The translations under genes and the position numbers were made by a program. Positions 56,383 through 64,000 of a stretch of DNA of 64,000 nucleotides are shown here, in pieces. Every line of letters begins with the position of its first letter. The first letter of the stretch is position 1. Source of the stretch: Cyanobium sp. E1_MAG_00006 (lineage in GTDB: Bacteria > Cyanobacteriota > Cyanobacteriia > PCC-6307 > Cyanobiaceae); the NCBI GenBank assembly GCA_027488975.1, contig JAIYAQ010000023.1:1-64000 (forward strand), given 5' to 3'. The notes beneath the pieces are model-generated. The model was not told the origin of the DNA. It was given only the letters and a program-made list of their open reading frames with translations, and searched no databases.

Positions 56383-57494
56383 TGCCTACGGTGCAGGCGC
56401 CATCAATGGAGAGCGGTGCGATGCAGGAGCTGGTGCAGGCCTATTACGGCCAGGAGCTGCAGAGCACGGCCGATCTGCGCACCAGCGCCTGCTGCGACGC
56501 CGATGCGGTGCCGGCCTGGCTGAAGCCACTGCTGGCCCGGGTGCATCCGGAGGTGAGCAGCCGCTACTACGGCTGCGGTCTGGTCTGCCCGCCGCTGCTG
56601 GAGGGCTGCCGCGTGCTGGATCTGGGCTGTGGAACCGGCCGCGATGTGGTGTTGCTCTCCCAGCTGGTGGGCGCCACCGGTGAGGTGGTGGGGGTCGACA
56701 TGACCCCCGAGCAGCTGGCGGTGGCGCACCGCCATCAGGGGTTTCATGCCGAGCAGTTCGGCTTCAGCAACGTGCGCTTCCTCGAGGGGCACATCGAGCA
56801 GCTGGAGGCCCTCGATCTCGAGCCCGCCAGTTTCGATGTGATCGTGAGCAATTGCGTGCTCAATCTCTCCACCGACAAGCCGGCCGTGCTGCGCGGCGTG
56901 CAGCGCCTGCTCAGGCCCGGCGGCGAGTTCTACTTCTCCGATGTCTACGCCGATCGGCGCCTGCCGGAGCCGCTGCGCCGCCATCCGGTTCTTTATGGCG
57001 AGTGCCTCGGCGGCGCCCTCTACTGGAACGATTTTCTGCGCCTGGCCCGCGCCGCCGGCTTCGCCGATCCACGCCTGGTGAGCGATCGGCCCCTGGAGGT
57101 CACCGACCCTGAGCTGGCGGCCCTGCTGGGGGAGGCCCGCTTCTTCAGTGCCACCTATCGCCTGTTTCAGATCCCGGAGCTGGAGGATGCCTGCGAGGAC
57201 CACGGCCAGGCGGTGATCTACCGCGGCACGATTCCCGGCAGCCCCAGCCGCTTCGAGTTCGACAAGCACCACAGCCTCGAGGCGGGGCGGGTGTTCCCCG
57301 TGTGCGGCAATACCTGGCGGATGCTGCAGCAGACCCGCTTCGCCGCTCACTTCAGTTTCATCGGCGATTTCGAGCGCCACTACGGCCTGTACGAGGGCTG
57401 CGGCAGCAGCCTCCCCTTCGATGGGGGCGCCCGGTCGGCCCTGCACTCCTCAGGCTCGGACAACGCAACAACCGCAGGCGGCAGCTGCTGCTGA
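56382..57494 (+). CDS. arsM: Arsenite S-adenosylmethionine methyltransferase
   Basis: 370 residues. Methylates arsenite using SAM and thiols. SAM motif VLDLGCGTGRDVVLLSQLVG; arsenic-binding cysteines Cys65 (RYYGCGLVC), Cys158 (VSNCVLNLST) and Cys208 (LYGECLGGALY) match the conserved three of algal ArsM. The tail ends in GGSCC, giving two more cysteines. The start is fixed by TGATG overlap. Arsenic resistance is the likely purpose; no arsR or arsenite permease is adjacent. Confidence 0.94.
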   Translation: MPTVQAPSMESGAMQELVQAYYGQELQSTADLRTSACCDADAVPAWLKPLLARVHPEVSSRYYGCGLVCPPLLEGCRVLDLGCGTGRDVVLLSQLVGATGEVVGVDMTPEQLAVAHRHQGFHAEQFGFSNVRFLEGHIEQLEALDLEPASFDVIVSNCVLNLSTDKPAVLRGVQRLLRPGGEFYFSDVYADRRLPEPLRRHPVLYGECLGGALYWNDFLRLARAAGFADPRLVSDRPLEVTDPELAALLGEARFFSATYRLFQIPELEDACEDHGQAVIYRGTIPGSPSRFEFDKHHSLEAGRVFPVCGNTWRMLQQTRFAAHFSFIGDFERHYGLYEGCGSSLPFDGGARSALHSSGSDNATTAGGSCC

Positions 57495-57522
57495 GGGCCG
57501 CGCTTCGGCAGCCCCCGGTGCT

Positions 57523-57627
57523 TTAGCTGAAGAAGCCGATCGAGTTCAGCCACAGCCCCAGGGCCAGCATCGGCACGAAGAAGGCGGCGGCGATCTGCAG
57601 CTTGATTGTCAGAGCGGGGCGCTTCAT
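57523..57627 (-). CDS. 34-residue membrane peptide coupled to the nitroreductase gene
   Basis: Starts MKRPALTIKLQIAAAFFVPM and continues with LALGLWLNSIGFFS: a basic N-terminus, one hydrophobic helix and a short tail. Its ATG overlaps the nitroreductase stop (ATGA), so its translation is coupled. Not a subunit I recognise. It ends 28 bp beyond the convergent arsM stop. Confidence 0.6.
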   Translation of the reverse strand: MKRPALTIKLQIAAAFFVPMLALGLWLNSIGFFS

Positions 57628-58271
57628 CGGTGTTCGATCAGGGCATCGGCGCTGTAGCGCACCTTGGCCAGCGTGGCGTACTTGTCGTCTGCGCTGCGGT
57701 GGCCGCAGGCGCAGACGACGCAGCTGCGGTAGTCGCTGTCCTCCAGTCCGAGGATGCGATCGAAGTCCGCCGGGCTGAAGCCCTCGATCGGGCAGGTGTC
57801 GACCCCCAGCAGGGCGGCGCCGCTGAGCAGGGTGCCGAGGGCGATGTACACCTGCCGGGCGGCCCAGTCCTCGATGCGCTGGCTGCGCGGACCTTCGATC
57901 AGATCCACCTGGATCATCCGGCGGTAGCCATCAAGGGCGGCGGGATCCAGGCCGCGGGCCGCGGCGGTGGCGGCGATCAGCCGGTCGGCATCGGCGGCCG
58001 CGATCGATCGCTTGCTGAGCAGCACCACCAGGTGCGAACAGTCGGTGATCTGGCTCTGGTTCCAGGCGTGGGGGCGCAGGTCGGCCCGCAGCGCCGGATC
58101 GGTGATCACCAGAAACTTCCAGGGCTGCAGGCCATAGGAGGAGGCCGTCAGCACCAGCGCCTGCTCCAGGGCATCCCAGGCGGCAGGTTCGATCGTGCGG
58201 CTGGGATCGAAGGCCTTGGTGGCGTAGCGCCAGTGCAGGGCCTCAAGCAGCTGCGCAGCCTTGGTGGTCAT
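57624..58271 (-). CDS. Nitroreductase-family NAD(P)H:FMN oxidoreductase
   Basis: 215 residues, FMN-dependent. Typical segments are WRYATKAFDPSRTI, SYGLQPWKFLVI, WAARQVYIALGTLLSGAALL and GVDTCPIEGFSPADF. Close to the NfsB-type group. May reduce nitro compounds, quinones or flavins. It is the first gene of a coupled pair with a small membrane peptide. Confidence 0.92.
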   Translation of the reverse strand: MTTKAAQLLEALHWRYATKAFDPSRTIEPAAWDALEQALVLTASSYGLQPWKFLVITDPALRADLRPHAWNQSQITDCSHLVVLLSKRSIAAADADRLIAATAAARGLDPAALDGYRRMIQVDLIEGPRSQRIEDWAARQVYIALGTLLSGAALLGVDTCPIEGFSPADFDRILGLEDSDYRSCVVCACGHRSADDKYATLAKVRYSADALIEHR

Positions 58272-58312
58272 GCCGGAGTTCCCGTGGCGATGGCGTCAGC
58301 TTCTCATCAGCG

Positions 58313-58552
58313 TCAGCCCTGGCTGCGGGGCCCGGCCTCGCCGGATCCGATCACGCGCGATCGCAGCCGCCAGCTGCCGTCGCCATCGGGCTCCATCACC
58401 ATCCGCCGCTCATCGCAGTGCAGGTCGTTGCCGTCGGACAGGCCCTTCAGGTAGCCGGCCAGAAACCAGAGCGTCATGGCTGCCCGCTCACCGCTGAGCA
58501 GCTCATCGATGTTGCTGGAGCTGAAGCCGATCTCCCAGTTGCTGTTGTCCAT
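58313..58552 (-). CDS. Hypothetical small protein
   Basis: 79 residues from ATG 58552 (MDNSNWEIGFSSSNIDELLS). Contains GYLKGLSDGNDLHCDERRMV. No known family. Same strand as the nitroreductase, 41 bp before it. Confidence 0.62.
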   Translation of the reverse strand: MDNSNWEIGFSSSNIDELLSGERAAMTLWFLAGYLKGLSDGNDLHCDERRMVMEPDGDGSWRLRSRVIGSGEAGPRSQG

Positions 58553-58670
58553 GGCCTGGCGTTCTGCTGGAGGTCTCGCCCCAGCGTGAGCCACGAATCG
58601 CTGCTGCTGGCCCGGCTGCGGCCGGGCTGCAGCGGCTGTGCATTGCCGTTGCAACCGGTTGAGCCGGCCT

Positions 58671-58820
58671 TCAGTGGGGCAGCAGGGAGTGCAGCTGCTG
58701 CATCACTCCCTGGCCCGTGAGCAGTTCGGTGGCGATGGCGAGCACGAAGCCGAGCATGGCCAGGCGTCCGTTCCAGAGCTCGGCGGTGCTGGTCCAGCCC
58801 CAGGTGTTGCGAGCGAGCAT
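58671..58820 (-). CDS. High-light-inducible protein (Hlip, one-helix chlorophyll-binding)
   Basis: 49 residues. The chlorophyll-binding helix [20 protein letters not shown] has the conserved E-x-x-N-G-R-x-A-M-x-G motif. N-terminus [11 protein letters not shown]; tail ends HSLLPH. Binds chlorophyll and carotenoid near photosystem assembly intermediates and protects under light stress. Too short for common gene callers. Confidence 0.92.
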   Translation of the reverse strand: MLARNTWGWTSTAELWNGRLAMLGFVLAIATELLTGQGVMQQLHSLLPH

Positions 58821-58951
58821 CGCTGTGTGTGCGTGGATGAGCCAGCCAAGTGGTTTCCGGCTGCAGCGGCGCGGATTGTGCGCCAGCGGAGCGCATCTGC
58901 CAGACCACTGCGGCGCCCCGGCCGCGCTGGCGCTGCCGAGGCCGGATGCAG

Positions 58952-58975
58952 AAAAGCCCCGGCGTTAGCCGGGGC
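58952..58975 (-). terminator. Rho-independent terminator
   Basis: GCCCCGGC (58956-58963)/GCCGGGGC (58968-58975) with a GTTA loop, followed on the minus strand by TTTTC. It ends transcription from the minus-strand ribbon-helix-helix genes upstream (59091, 59307). Confidence 0.8.
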
Positions 58976-59090
58976 GGGGTGGTGTGAGGAATGGTGCTAC
59001 CTCTGCAGGCGCCCATTGCCGCCGGCCTGAAGCAGTGGGGCGCTGATGGCCGCGTCGCCACCTCGGCGGTACTCCATCTCTAGCGCCACC

Positions 59091-59270
59091 TCAGTCCTGC
59101 TGGTCGTGGCGCTGCAGGGCCACCTCCAGCAGGTAGGCGCAGAGATTGCTGAGGCTGCGGCCCTCGCGCTGGGAGAGCTCTTGCAGGCGCTCGAACATGG
59201 CGTCGTGCAGGCTGATGCTGATGCGGTTGGCACGGCGCTGGCCCCTGGCCTGCGACTTCGAGCCGCTCAT
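59091..59270 (-). CDS. Ribbon-helix-helix (CopG-like) protein
   Basis: 59 residues. Basic N-terminus (MSGSKSQARGQRRANR), beta strand RISISL, helices around AMFERLQELSQ and EGRSLSNLCAYLLEVALQ. Clear paralogue of the protein at 46952. Possibly a regulator or an antitoxin; no toxin neighbours it. A terminator lies downstream. Confidence 0.75.
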   Translation of the reverse strand: MSGSKSQARGQRRANRISISLHDAMFERLQELSQREGRSLSNLCAYLLEVALQRHDQQD

Positions 59271-59306
59271 CGTTCTTGCACTCGACTGTTATGTCTCCTA
59301 CAGCAT

Positions 59307-59543
59307 CTATAGCCCCTCTACAGCACCTTTCTCCTCAAGGTCGCTCACCCGCCTCTCCAGGGCCTCCAGGCGTTGGCGCACCGGGCCGTGCTCTGCAGCA
59401 CTATGCAGCGGGATTTTTAGATCCTGCATCACCAGCATGGTGATGTAAGCCGTGATACTCAGCGCCTGCTCGGAGGCGCGCTGTTTGATGGCCTTGATCA
59501 GTTCGGTGGGCAGCACCATCGACAGCTGTTTACGCGCGGTCAT
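59307..59543 (-). CDS. Ribbon-helix-helix-like protein with coiled-coil tail
   Basis: 78 residues from ATG 59543. Opening MTARKQLSMVLPTELIKAIK followed by ASEQALSITAYITMLVMQ is a ribbon-helix-helix pattern. The C-terminus (VRQRLEALERRVSDLEEKGA) is a short coiled coil. Lies 36 bp upstream of the next ribbon-helix-helix gene on the same strand, so the two may be co-expressed. Confidence 0.68.
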   Translation of the reverse strand: MTARKQLSMVLPTELIKAIKQRASEQALSITAYITMLVMQDLKIPLHSAAEHGPVRQRLEALERRVSDLEEKGAVEGL

Positions 59544-59595
59544 GTGGTGGGTTGGGAGGTCTGCAGGGAGGGCGCTGTGCGCCGCGAGGCCGCTC

Positions 59596-60126
59596 TCATG
59601 ATGCAGCACTCTGCCGCACTTTGACCTGGGGTGCCCGAGTGCCGGCGTAGAGCCCTGTCAGCTCAGTCGTGGCCAGCAGGTGCCCCGCCATCGCCATGGT
59701 CAGGTCAGCCACGGTGCAGCCCGGCGGCAGGGGCAGCTCCTGATCCAGGGCATGCAGCCGGAACCGGTAGCGATGCAGCTGCCGCGCCGGCGGCAGCGGC
59801 CCTTGATAGCCAAGGCGCTGAAAGGTGCTCACCCCCCAGCAGCGGCCATGGCGGGCGCCGTTCGGCAGCTGTGCTGCGCGCTCCAGGCCGGCGGGCAGGC
59901 GCTCCAGCGTCGCGGGGATGTTGAACAGCACCCAGTGCACCCACGGGCCTGGCGGGGCGTCGGGGTCGTCGACCACAAGTGCATAGCTCGCGGTGCCGTT
60001 CGGAGCGCCATGCCAGTGCAGCGGCGGCGAGAGGTTCAGTCCCTCACCGCTGTGCAGGGCTGGGATCCGGTCGCCATCGGCGAAGGCCGGTGAGTCGAGC
60101 CGGAACGAGCCGTTGCTGCAGGCCAT
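59596..60126 (-). CDS. YbhB/YbcL-family PEBP-like protein
   Basis: 176 residues. Signature elements are NLSPPLHWHGAPNGTASYAL, VDDPDAPPGPWVHWVLFNIP and HRYRFRLHALDQELPLPPG. Family members bind phospholipid or small anions and have no settled bacterial role. ATG at 60126; longer upstream frame is not family-like. Confidence 0.9.
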   Translation of the reverse strand: MACSNGSFRLDSPAFADGDRIPALHSGEGLNLSPPLHWHGAPNGTASYALVVDDPDAPPGPWVHWVLFNIPATLERLPAGLERAAQLPNGARHGRCWGVSTFQRLGYQGPLPPARQLHRYRFRLHALDQELPLPPGCTVADLTMAMAGHLLATTELTGLYAGTRAPQVKVRQSAAS

Positions 60127-60323
60127 CGGGAACCCCCGGGATGATGCACTGCCGGCAGCCTGCTGGCCCGGCTGCGTGTCTCCCGTTGCCGGAGCCGTTC
60201 CGCCGCCCCATGGCGTCATCGCTGCTGCAGCTGTGCAGCTGCGGCCACCGAGCTGCGCCCAGGTCTGTACAGCAGGGATGTCCCTGCGCTGACTTTCTCT
60301 TCTGCGGGACAGCCAACGGGGCC

Positions 60324-60352
60324 GGGGGAGCAGGGGGATACCCCCCTCCCCC
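60324..60352. other. Strong GC hairpin upstream of a small ORF
   Basis: GGGGGAG-CA-GGGGG, ATA loop, then CCCCC and CTCCCCC form two stacked stems (60324-60337 with 60341-60352). It lies 21 bp before the membrane-peptide ORF at 60373. No T-run follows on either strand, so it is not a simple terminator. The stretch 60127-60372 otherwise shows no supported gene. Confidence 0.5.
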
Positions 60353-60372
60353 GCTCCCTCGCCACCGCTGCG

Positions 60373-60519
60373 ATGACCTTCGCCACCCCGCTGCTGCTGA
60401 CGCAGGTGCCGGTGCTCGACGTGCCGCTGACGACACGGCTGAGCCTGGTGCTGATCGTGGCGGGCCTGTTGCTGTTTCTGTGCGCCGCCCTGGTGCAGCA
60501 GTGGCGCGGGCAGGCCTGA
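60373..60519 (+). CDS. Candidate 48-residue membrane protein
   Basis: MTFATPLLLTQVPVLDVPLT followed by a helix LSLVLIVAGLLLFLCAALV and a QQWRGQA end. GC-rich codon use fits coding, but there is no clear ribosome-binding site. Location before the SpoIIAA-like gene and after a strong hairpin suggests it may be regulated. Confidence 0.45.
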   Translation: MTFATPLLLTQVPVLDVPLTTRLSLVLIVAGLLLFLCAALVQQWRGQA

Positions 60520-60604
60520 GGCACAAGCGCTTCGCTCTGTAGGCGCCGGCCGCCTGGGCCGTTTCGCCTCCATAGGTTTCGCCCTCAAGGCCAGAGACCG
60601 AGCC

Positions 60605-61330
60605 ATGATCGAACGCCTGAACGACCTGCCCGCCGGCTCCCTCGGCTTCCACTGCACCGGCCGACTCAGTGCGGAGGATGTGGAGCAGGTGGTGGCACCG
60701 GCCATCAGCGAGGCCGTTGCCGAATACGACCGGGTCAAGGCCCTGCTGCTGTTCGATGCCGGCTTCGAAGGCCTCAGCATCGCCGCCGCCTGGGAGGACA
60801 CAGGCCTGGGCCTGCGCTACTGGGATGGCTTTGAGCGCCTGGCCATCGTCACCGACCTGGGCTGGATGCGGCATGGGTTGCGCGCCTTGGCGGTGCTGCT
60901 GCCCTGCCCGTTGCAGATCTTCGGTCTTGCGGAGGAGGAGAACGCCCGGCGCTGGCTGAGCGAATCACTCGGCACCATCCATCTCGACCGCCAGGAGGAG
61001 GTGATCACCCTCAGCCTGATCGGCCAGCTGGATCCGCAGGCCTATGCCCGCATCGACGACGATCTGGCACAGGCGTTCAGCGCCGTGGACCAGCCGCGCG
61101 TGCTGCTGGATCTGCGTCAGTTCGATGGCTGGCAGGGGCTGGCTGCCCTGCGCCAGCACCTGGCGCTGATCCGCGAATACCGCCAGCGACCAAAACGACT
61201 GGCGGTGGTCAGCGCCCGGGGCCGCCGCCCCCTGGCCCAGCGGTTGCTGCAGCCCTTCAGCCAGGCCACCCGCCGCAGCTTCACCGCCGGCGATCTGCTC
61301 GCGGCCCAGGAGTGGGTCGGCGCGGATTGA
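60605..61330 (+). CDS. Tandem SpoIIAA-like (STAS-fold) protein
   Basis: 241 residues with two similar halves (about 1-118 and 120-241). Each half has the SpoIIAA-like pattern: a beta strand, an acidic start (LSAEDVEQVVAP; LDPQAYARIDDDLA), a hydrophobic strand (VKALLLFDAGFEG; RVLLDLRQFDGW) and a late RLAVVSARG-type strand. Single-domain members are usually about 120 residues. Role unknown; STAS folds often bind nucleotides or partner proteins. Confidence 0.78.
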   Translation: MIERLNDLPAGSLGFHCTGRLSAEDVEQVVAPAISEAVAEYDRVKALLLFDAGFEGLSIAAAWEDTGLGLRYWDGFERLAIVTDLGWMRHGLRALAVLLPCPLQIFGLAEEENARRWLSESLGTIHLDRQEEVITLSLIGQLDPQAYARIDDDLAQAFSAVDQPRVLLDLRQFDGWQGLAALRQHLALIREYRQRPKRLAVVSARGRRPLAQRLLQPFSQATRRSFTAGDLLAAQEWVGAD

Positions 61331-61400
61331 TGCGCGGCCGCCGCCGCCAGCCCGCTGCCAGTGCCGGGCGCCCGTTTCCTTACACACTTGCAGATCCGCC

Positions 61401-61709
61401 ATGAATACCCAGCACTGCCAGACCTGTTCCTATTGGGATCAGAGCCATGGGCTGGAGATGACCAACCTGGGGTCGATCGCACCCTGCATCCGGCATGCCC
61501 CGGCCCACTACAACCTGGAGACCGTGCAGATGAGTGGGGCGGCCATGAACTTCTCGGCTTATCCGAGCAGCCCCGATCTCTCAACCATGCAATTGCCGAT
61601 TGCACTCTGGCCCTACACCGGCCGTAATCAGATCTGCGGTGAGTATCAGCCCTGCGACCTTGAGGAAAATGCCCGCCGCTCTCGCCTGCGTTCGGCACCG
61701 CTGGCTTGA
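61401..61709 (+). CDS. Cysteine-containing hypothetical protein
   Basis: 102 residues. Cysteines occur as QHCQTCSYW, APCIRHAP and QICGEYQPCD, a spacing that could bind zinc or an Fe-S cluster. No signal peptide or membrane segment. I do not recognise the family, though short proteins with such an opening occur in marine Synechococcus. Confidence 0.65.
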   Translation: MNTQHCQTCSYWDQSHGLEMTNLGSIAPCIRHAPAHYNLETVQMSGAAMNFSAYPSSPDLSTMQLPIALWPYTGRNQICGEYQPCDLEENARRSRLRSAPLA

Positions 61710-61838
61710 GCCATGGCCTGCTGCCGCTTTCTGGTCTTGCCCTGCTGCGCTGTTGCCGCAGATGTGTCGGCGACAGCATGAATCAGTGAGCGATTCTTAG
61801 CCTGATGAGGTCATCCGTAAATCGTGAGGTCAAGCAGC

Positions 61839-62273
61839 ATGGGCCTGATCAAATGGGAGCCCCTGAGTGAAATTGAAGTGATCATGGATCGGGCCATGGG
61901 CTGGCCGATGCCTCGCCTGGGAGCGGCCCTGGCGATGAGCGAGTGGGGACCACGGGTGGACATCAGCGAGAGCGATGGCACCTATTTGTTCAAGGCCGAT
62001 CTTCCTGGCATGAACAAGCAGGACGTGTCCGTCACGCTGGCGGGCGACATGCTCACCATCCAGGGGGAGCGCAAGCGCGAGAGTGAGGTGACGAAGCTGC
62101 ACTTCCACCGGATGGAGCGCAGCAGCGGCAGTTTCAGCCGCAGCTTCTCACTGCCGGACGATGCCGATCCCGCCAGCATCCACGCCCACTGCGAGAACGG
62201 TGAGCTCACGATCAGCATCGCCCGCAAGACCGGCAGCCCCGCCAAGGAGCCGATGAGCGTCCCGGTGGACTGA
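61839..62273 (+). CDS. Small heat shock protein (Hsp20/alpha-crystallin)
   Basis: 144 residues. Alpha-crystallin domain about 42-135: PRVDISESDGTYLFKADLPG, LAGDMLTIQGERKRE and CENGELTISIARKT. The N-terminal region is short and Met-rich, and the C-terminal I-x-I-like motif is weak (SVPVD end). Acts as an ATP-independent holdase. Start ATG 61839. Confidence 0.93.
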   Translation: MGLIKWEPLSEIEVIMDRAMGWPMPRLGAALAMSEWGPRVDISESDGTYLFKADLPGMNKQDVSVTLAGDMLTIQGERKRESEVTKLHFHRMERSSGSFSRSFSLPDDADPASIHAHCENGELTISIARKTGSPAKEPMSVPVD

Positions 62274-62414
62274 GCCGTGCGCGAACAGCGATGCGCTGCG
62301 GCGTTCGCTCAGTCCGGGTCGGTGTAGTTGTCGCGGATGGTGAGGATCTCCGATTGGTGCTTCCTCACCGCCGCCAATCTTTCGGCCGTCAACGTGGTGA
62401 TGGTCAGAAGATTC

Positions 62415-63490
62415 TCAGTCGACGGTCGCATCCCAGGGGGCGGCGTTGAGCGGAGCGGGCCGGCCGAACAGGTAGCCCTGGCCAAGGTGGCAGCCCATCT
62501 CCAGCAGCCGCTGGCGTTGCTCCTCGGTTTCGATCCCCTCCGCCACCACCTGCAGCCCCATCTCCTGGAACACCCGCACGAAGCCCCGCACCAGCAGGGC
62601 GCAGCGCTCGTCCTCCGCCATCTGCTGCACGTAGGTCTGGTCAAGCTTCACCGCATCCACCGGCAGCCGGCTCAGCCAGGCCAGCGAGGAATAGCCGGTT
62701 CCGAAGTCGTCGAGGGCGATGCGCACGCCGGCGGCCTTGAGCTGCAGCAGGCGCTCGTGGGCTTCGGCCTGGGCCTGCAGCATCACGGTTTCGGTGATCT
62801 CCACCGTGAGTCCGCGCAGATCGGCCCCGCTGCGCTGCTGCTCGCGCAGCAGCTGCTCCACCAGATCACCGCGCTCCAGGTGCTGGGGGCTGATGTTCAC
62901 CGACAGGCTCCACGGCAGGCCCTGCAGTTGCCACTGCGCCAGGCAGTCGAGGGCCTTCCCGAAGGCTCCTGTCACGGCCTGATCGATGTCCGGAAACAGC
63001 TTAGGCTGCGGCCGAGCACCTGATTCAGGCTGTAGCCGGTCTGATGCAGCACGGCATCGTTGGCCTAAACGATTAGTGGCCCCGGTGCGTCCAGGGGCGC
63101 CGCCAGGGTGATCAGCAGCGAATCCTGAATCGTGTTCAGCACCGTTGCCAGCTGCAGCACCAGCGGATCCTCCGGCTCATCCGCCGGGCGGCTGCGCAGC
63201 AGGCCTACGCCGGTGCCGGTGTCGCTGAGGAAGAGGCGCAGGTGCAACAGCTCGCTACCGCTTGCCGGCGGAGGCGACAGCTGAATCTCCTGGGGACCGA
63301 TCTCCAGCAGCGGTTCCAGGGTCTCGATCCGCTCGGCCAGGGCGGGCCAGGCGTCCGCCAGGCCCCGCTGACGCAGATCATTAGCCAACGGTCCCAGCTG
63401 GGCAGCTGCCTGCGGATCGATCCATTCCAGTTCGCCGGCAGCACTGAACAGCAGCAGGCCATCGCCCGGCACCAGCAGAAAGCTGGCCAT
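62415..63490 (-). pseudogene. Decayed PAS-(GGDEF)-EAL sensory phosphodiesterase gene
   Basis: Three linked remnants on one strand. Residues from ATG 63490 form a sensor-like N-terminal part ending NTIQDSLLITLAAPLDAPG; a TAG at 63067-63065 stops it. The same frame continues as PAS sequence (ANDAVLHQTGYSLNQVLGRS). A frameshift of one base near 63007 then leads into an EAL domain (SVNISPQHLERGDLVEQL, LDDFGTGYSSLAWLS, VKLDQTY, VVAEGIETEEQRQ). The GGDEF domain and the EALLRW start of EAL are missing. The gene cannot make a full c-di-GMP enzyme. The EAL fragment from ATG 62975 is still open. Confidence 0.8.
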
Positions 63491-63690
63491 CGCTCCCAGT
63501 GGCCGGACGCGGCCGCCTTCAGGCACCGCTGCAGGGGACAGGTTACTGATCGTCGCGCGGCGACTGGCCCAATTCTGCCGGGCTTGTCATCCTGAGATGG
63601 CGCAATCTGAAGTCGCAACGCAACGTTGCGCGCGCTGATCGCTTCAACCTGCAGGCCCACCAACAGGTCATCCGCAGCGTCGGCGAGGGA

Positions 63691-63885
63691 TCAGGCCGCG
63701 CGACGGTCGTTGTTGAGGATGCCGCGGGCAGCGCACTCCAGGCAGGTGCGGTAGCCGCCGTGGCCCGTGCGCAGCTGACCGCTGCCACCGCAGCGCGGGC
63801 AGCGCATCAGCTCGGTCGGCGCGGCTTGTGTGCTCAGAGGGCTTGTGGGGCTGGCTGGGCGTGCTGAGAAGGAAGGCTCGGACAC
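63691..63885 (-). CDS. Small zinc-finger protein
   Basis: 64 residues. A DnaJ-type zinc-binding segment: CPRCGGSGQLRTGHGG followed by YRTCLECAARGILNN, giving four cysteines in two C-x-x-C pairs. The N-terminal 25 residues are Ser/Pro-rich. Common in picocyanobacteria; role unknown. The stretches 63491-63690 and 63886-64000 show no supported gene. Confidence 0.75.
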   Translation of the reverse strand: MSEPSFSARPASPTSPLSTQAAPTELMRCPRCGGSGQLRTGHGGYRTCLECAARGILNNDRRAA

Positions 63886-64000
63886 GGGACGAGGAAAGGC
63901 CTGGCAAGTGTGCGAGGGCGTGGCCCAATTTCGGCGGAAGGCTTTGTGAAGACTTCGTCGGTCGGCGTGTGCTCCCCCTGACAGGCCTGGCCGCGGCTGC

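Noticed and set aside
60217-60542. Cys-rich plus-strand frame starting MASSLLQLCSCGH
   Set aside because: No ribosome-binding site and no domain; its 3' half runs through the better membrane-peptide frame at 60373.

Overview
The window comes from a GC-rich unicellular cyanobacterium, most likely a Cyanobium/Synechococcus-type picocyanobacterium. The evidence is a phycocyanin beta subunit, a high-light-inducible protein, NdhL, a cyAbrB regulator, FutA/FutB iron-transport proteins, an alternative respiratory terminal oxidase, several Nif11-domain proteins, and a tRNA-Leu(UAA) without the group I intron common in other cyanobacteria. No rRNA, CRISPR array, prophage or intact insertion sequence was seen.

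Layout. 1-12.5 kb is mostly housekeeping: an RND efflux pump cut by the window edge, a group 2 sigma factor, PsiE, a Nif11-cupin fusion, cyAbrB with a cytochrome c6-like protein, an MscS channel, the ndhL-DUF3007-trpA set, tRNA-Leu, a desaturase and an RRM protein. 12.7-28.4 kb is the most distinctive part. A plus-strand run carries two DUF2231 membrane proteins, ctaC/ctaD/ctaE of a CuA-less quinol-type terminal oxidase, a GMC flavoprotein, a GH63 glycosidase and a second GMC flavoprotein. A minus-strand run follows with DoxX, VOC, GlcG-like, Nif11, SMP-30 lactonase, cupin and RidA genes. A divergent glucose-1-dehydrogenase-like SDR closes the region. Together these suggest release of a sugar, its oxidation by flavin and nicotinamide dehydrogenases, lactone opening, and disposal of electrons through quinol oxidase. 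28.4-31.8 kb has a K-channel-like protein, a ClC antiporter and a type II NADH dehydrogenase.

32-42 kb holds a hydrolase, a HicA-like fusion protein, an ArdC-like remnant, a phosphatase, an iron-uptake locus (futB/futA plus an IdiB-like Crp-family regulator) and a sulfide/persulfide detoxification locus (TauE/SafE, rhodanese-DUF2892, persulfide dioxygenase-rhodanese, ArsR regulator). 42-54 kb mixes methyltransferases, flavin oxidoreductases, a response regulator/binding protein/histidine kinase trio, thiD and stress proteins. 54-64 kb contains an orphan cpcB, arsM, a nitroreductase with a coupled 34-residue membrane peptide, an Hlip, ribbon-helix-helix proteins, PEBP, a tandem SpoIIAA-like protein, Hsp20 and a decayed PAS-EAL gene.

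Many neighbouring genes overlap by ATGA or TGATG, so translational coupling is widespread. Several genes shorter than 60 codons were found by reading the sequence directly: Nif11 at 12708, Hlip at 58671, a ribbon-helix-helix protein at 59091, and membrane peptides at 11027, 57523 and 60373.
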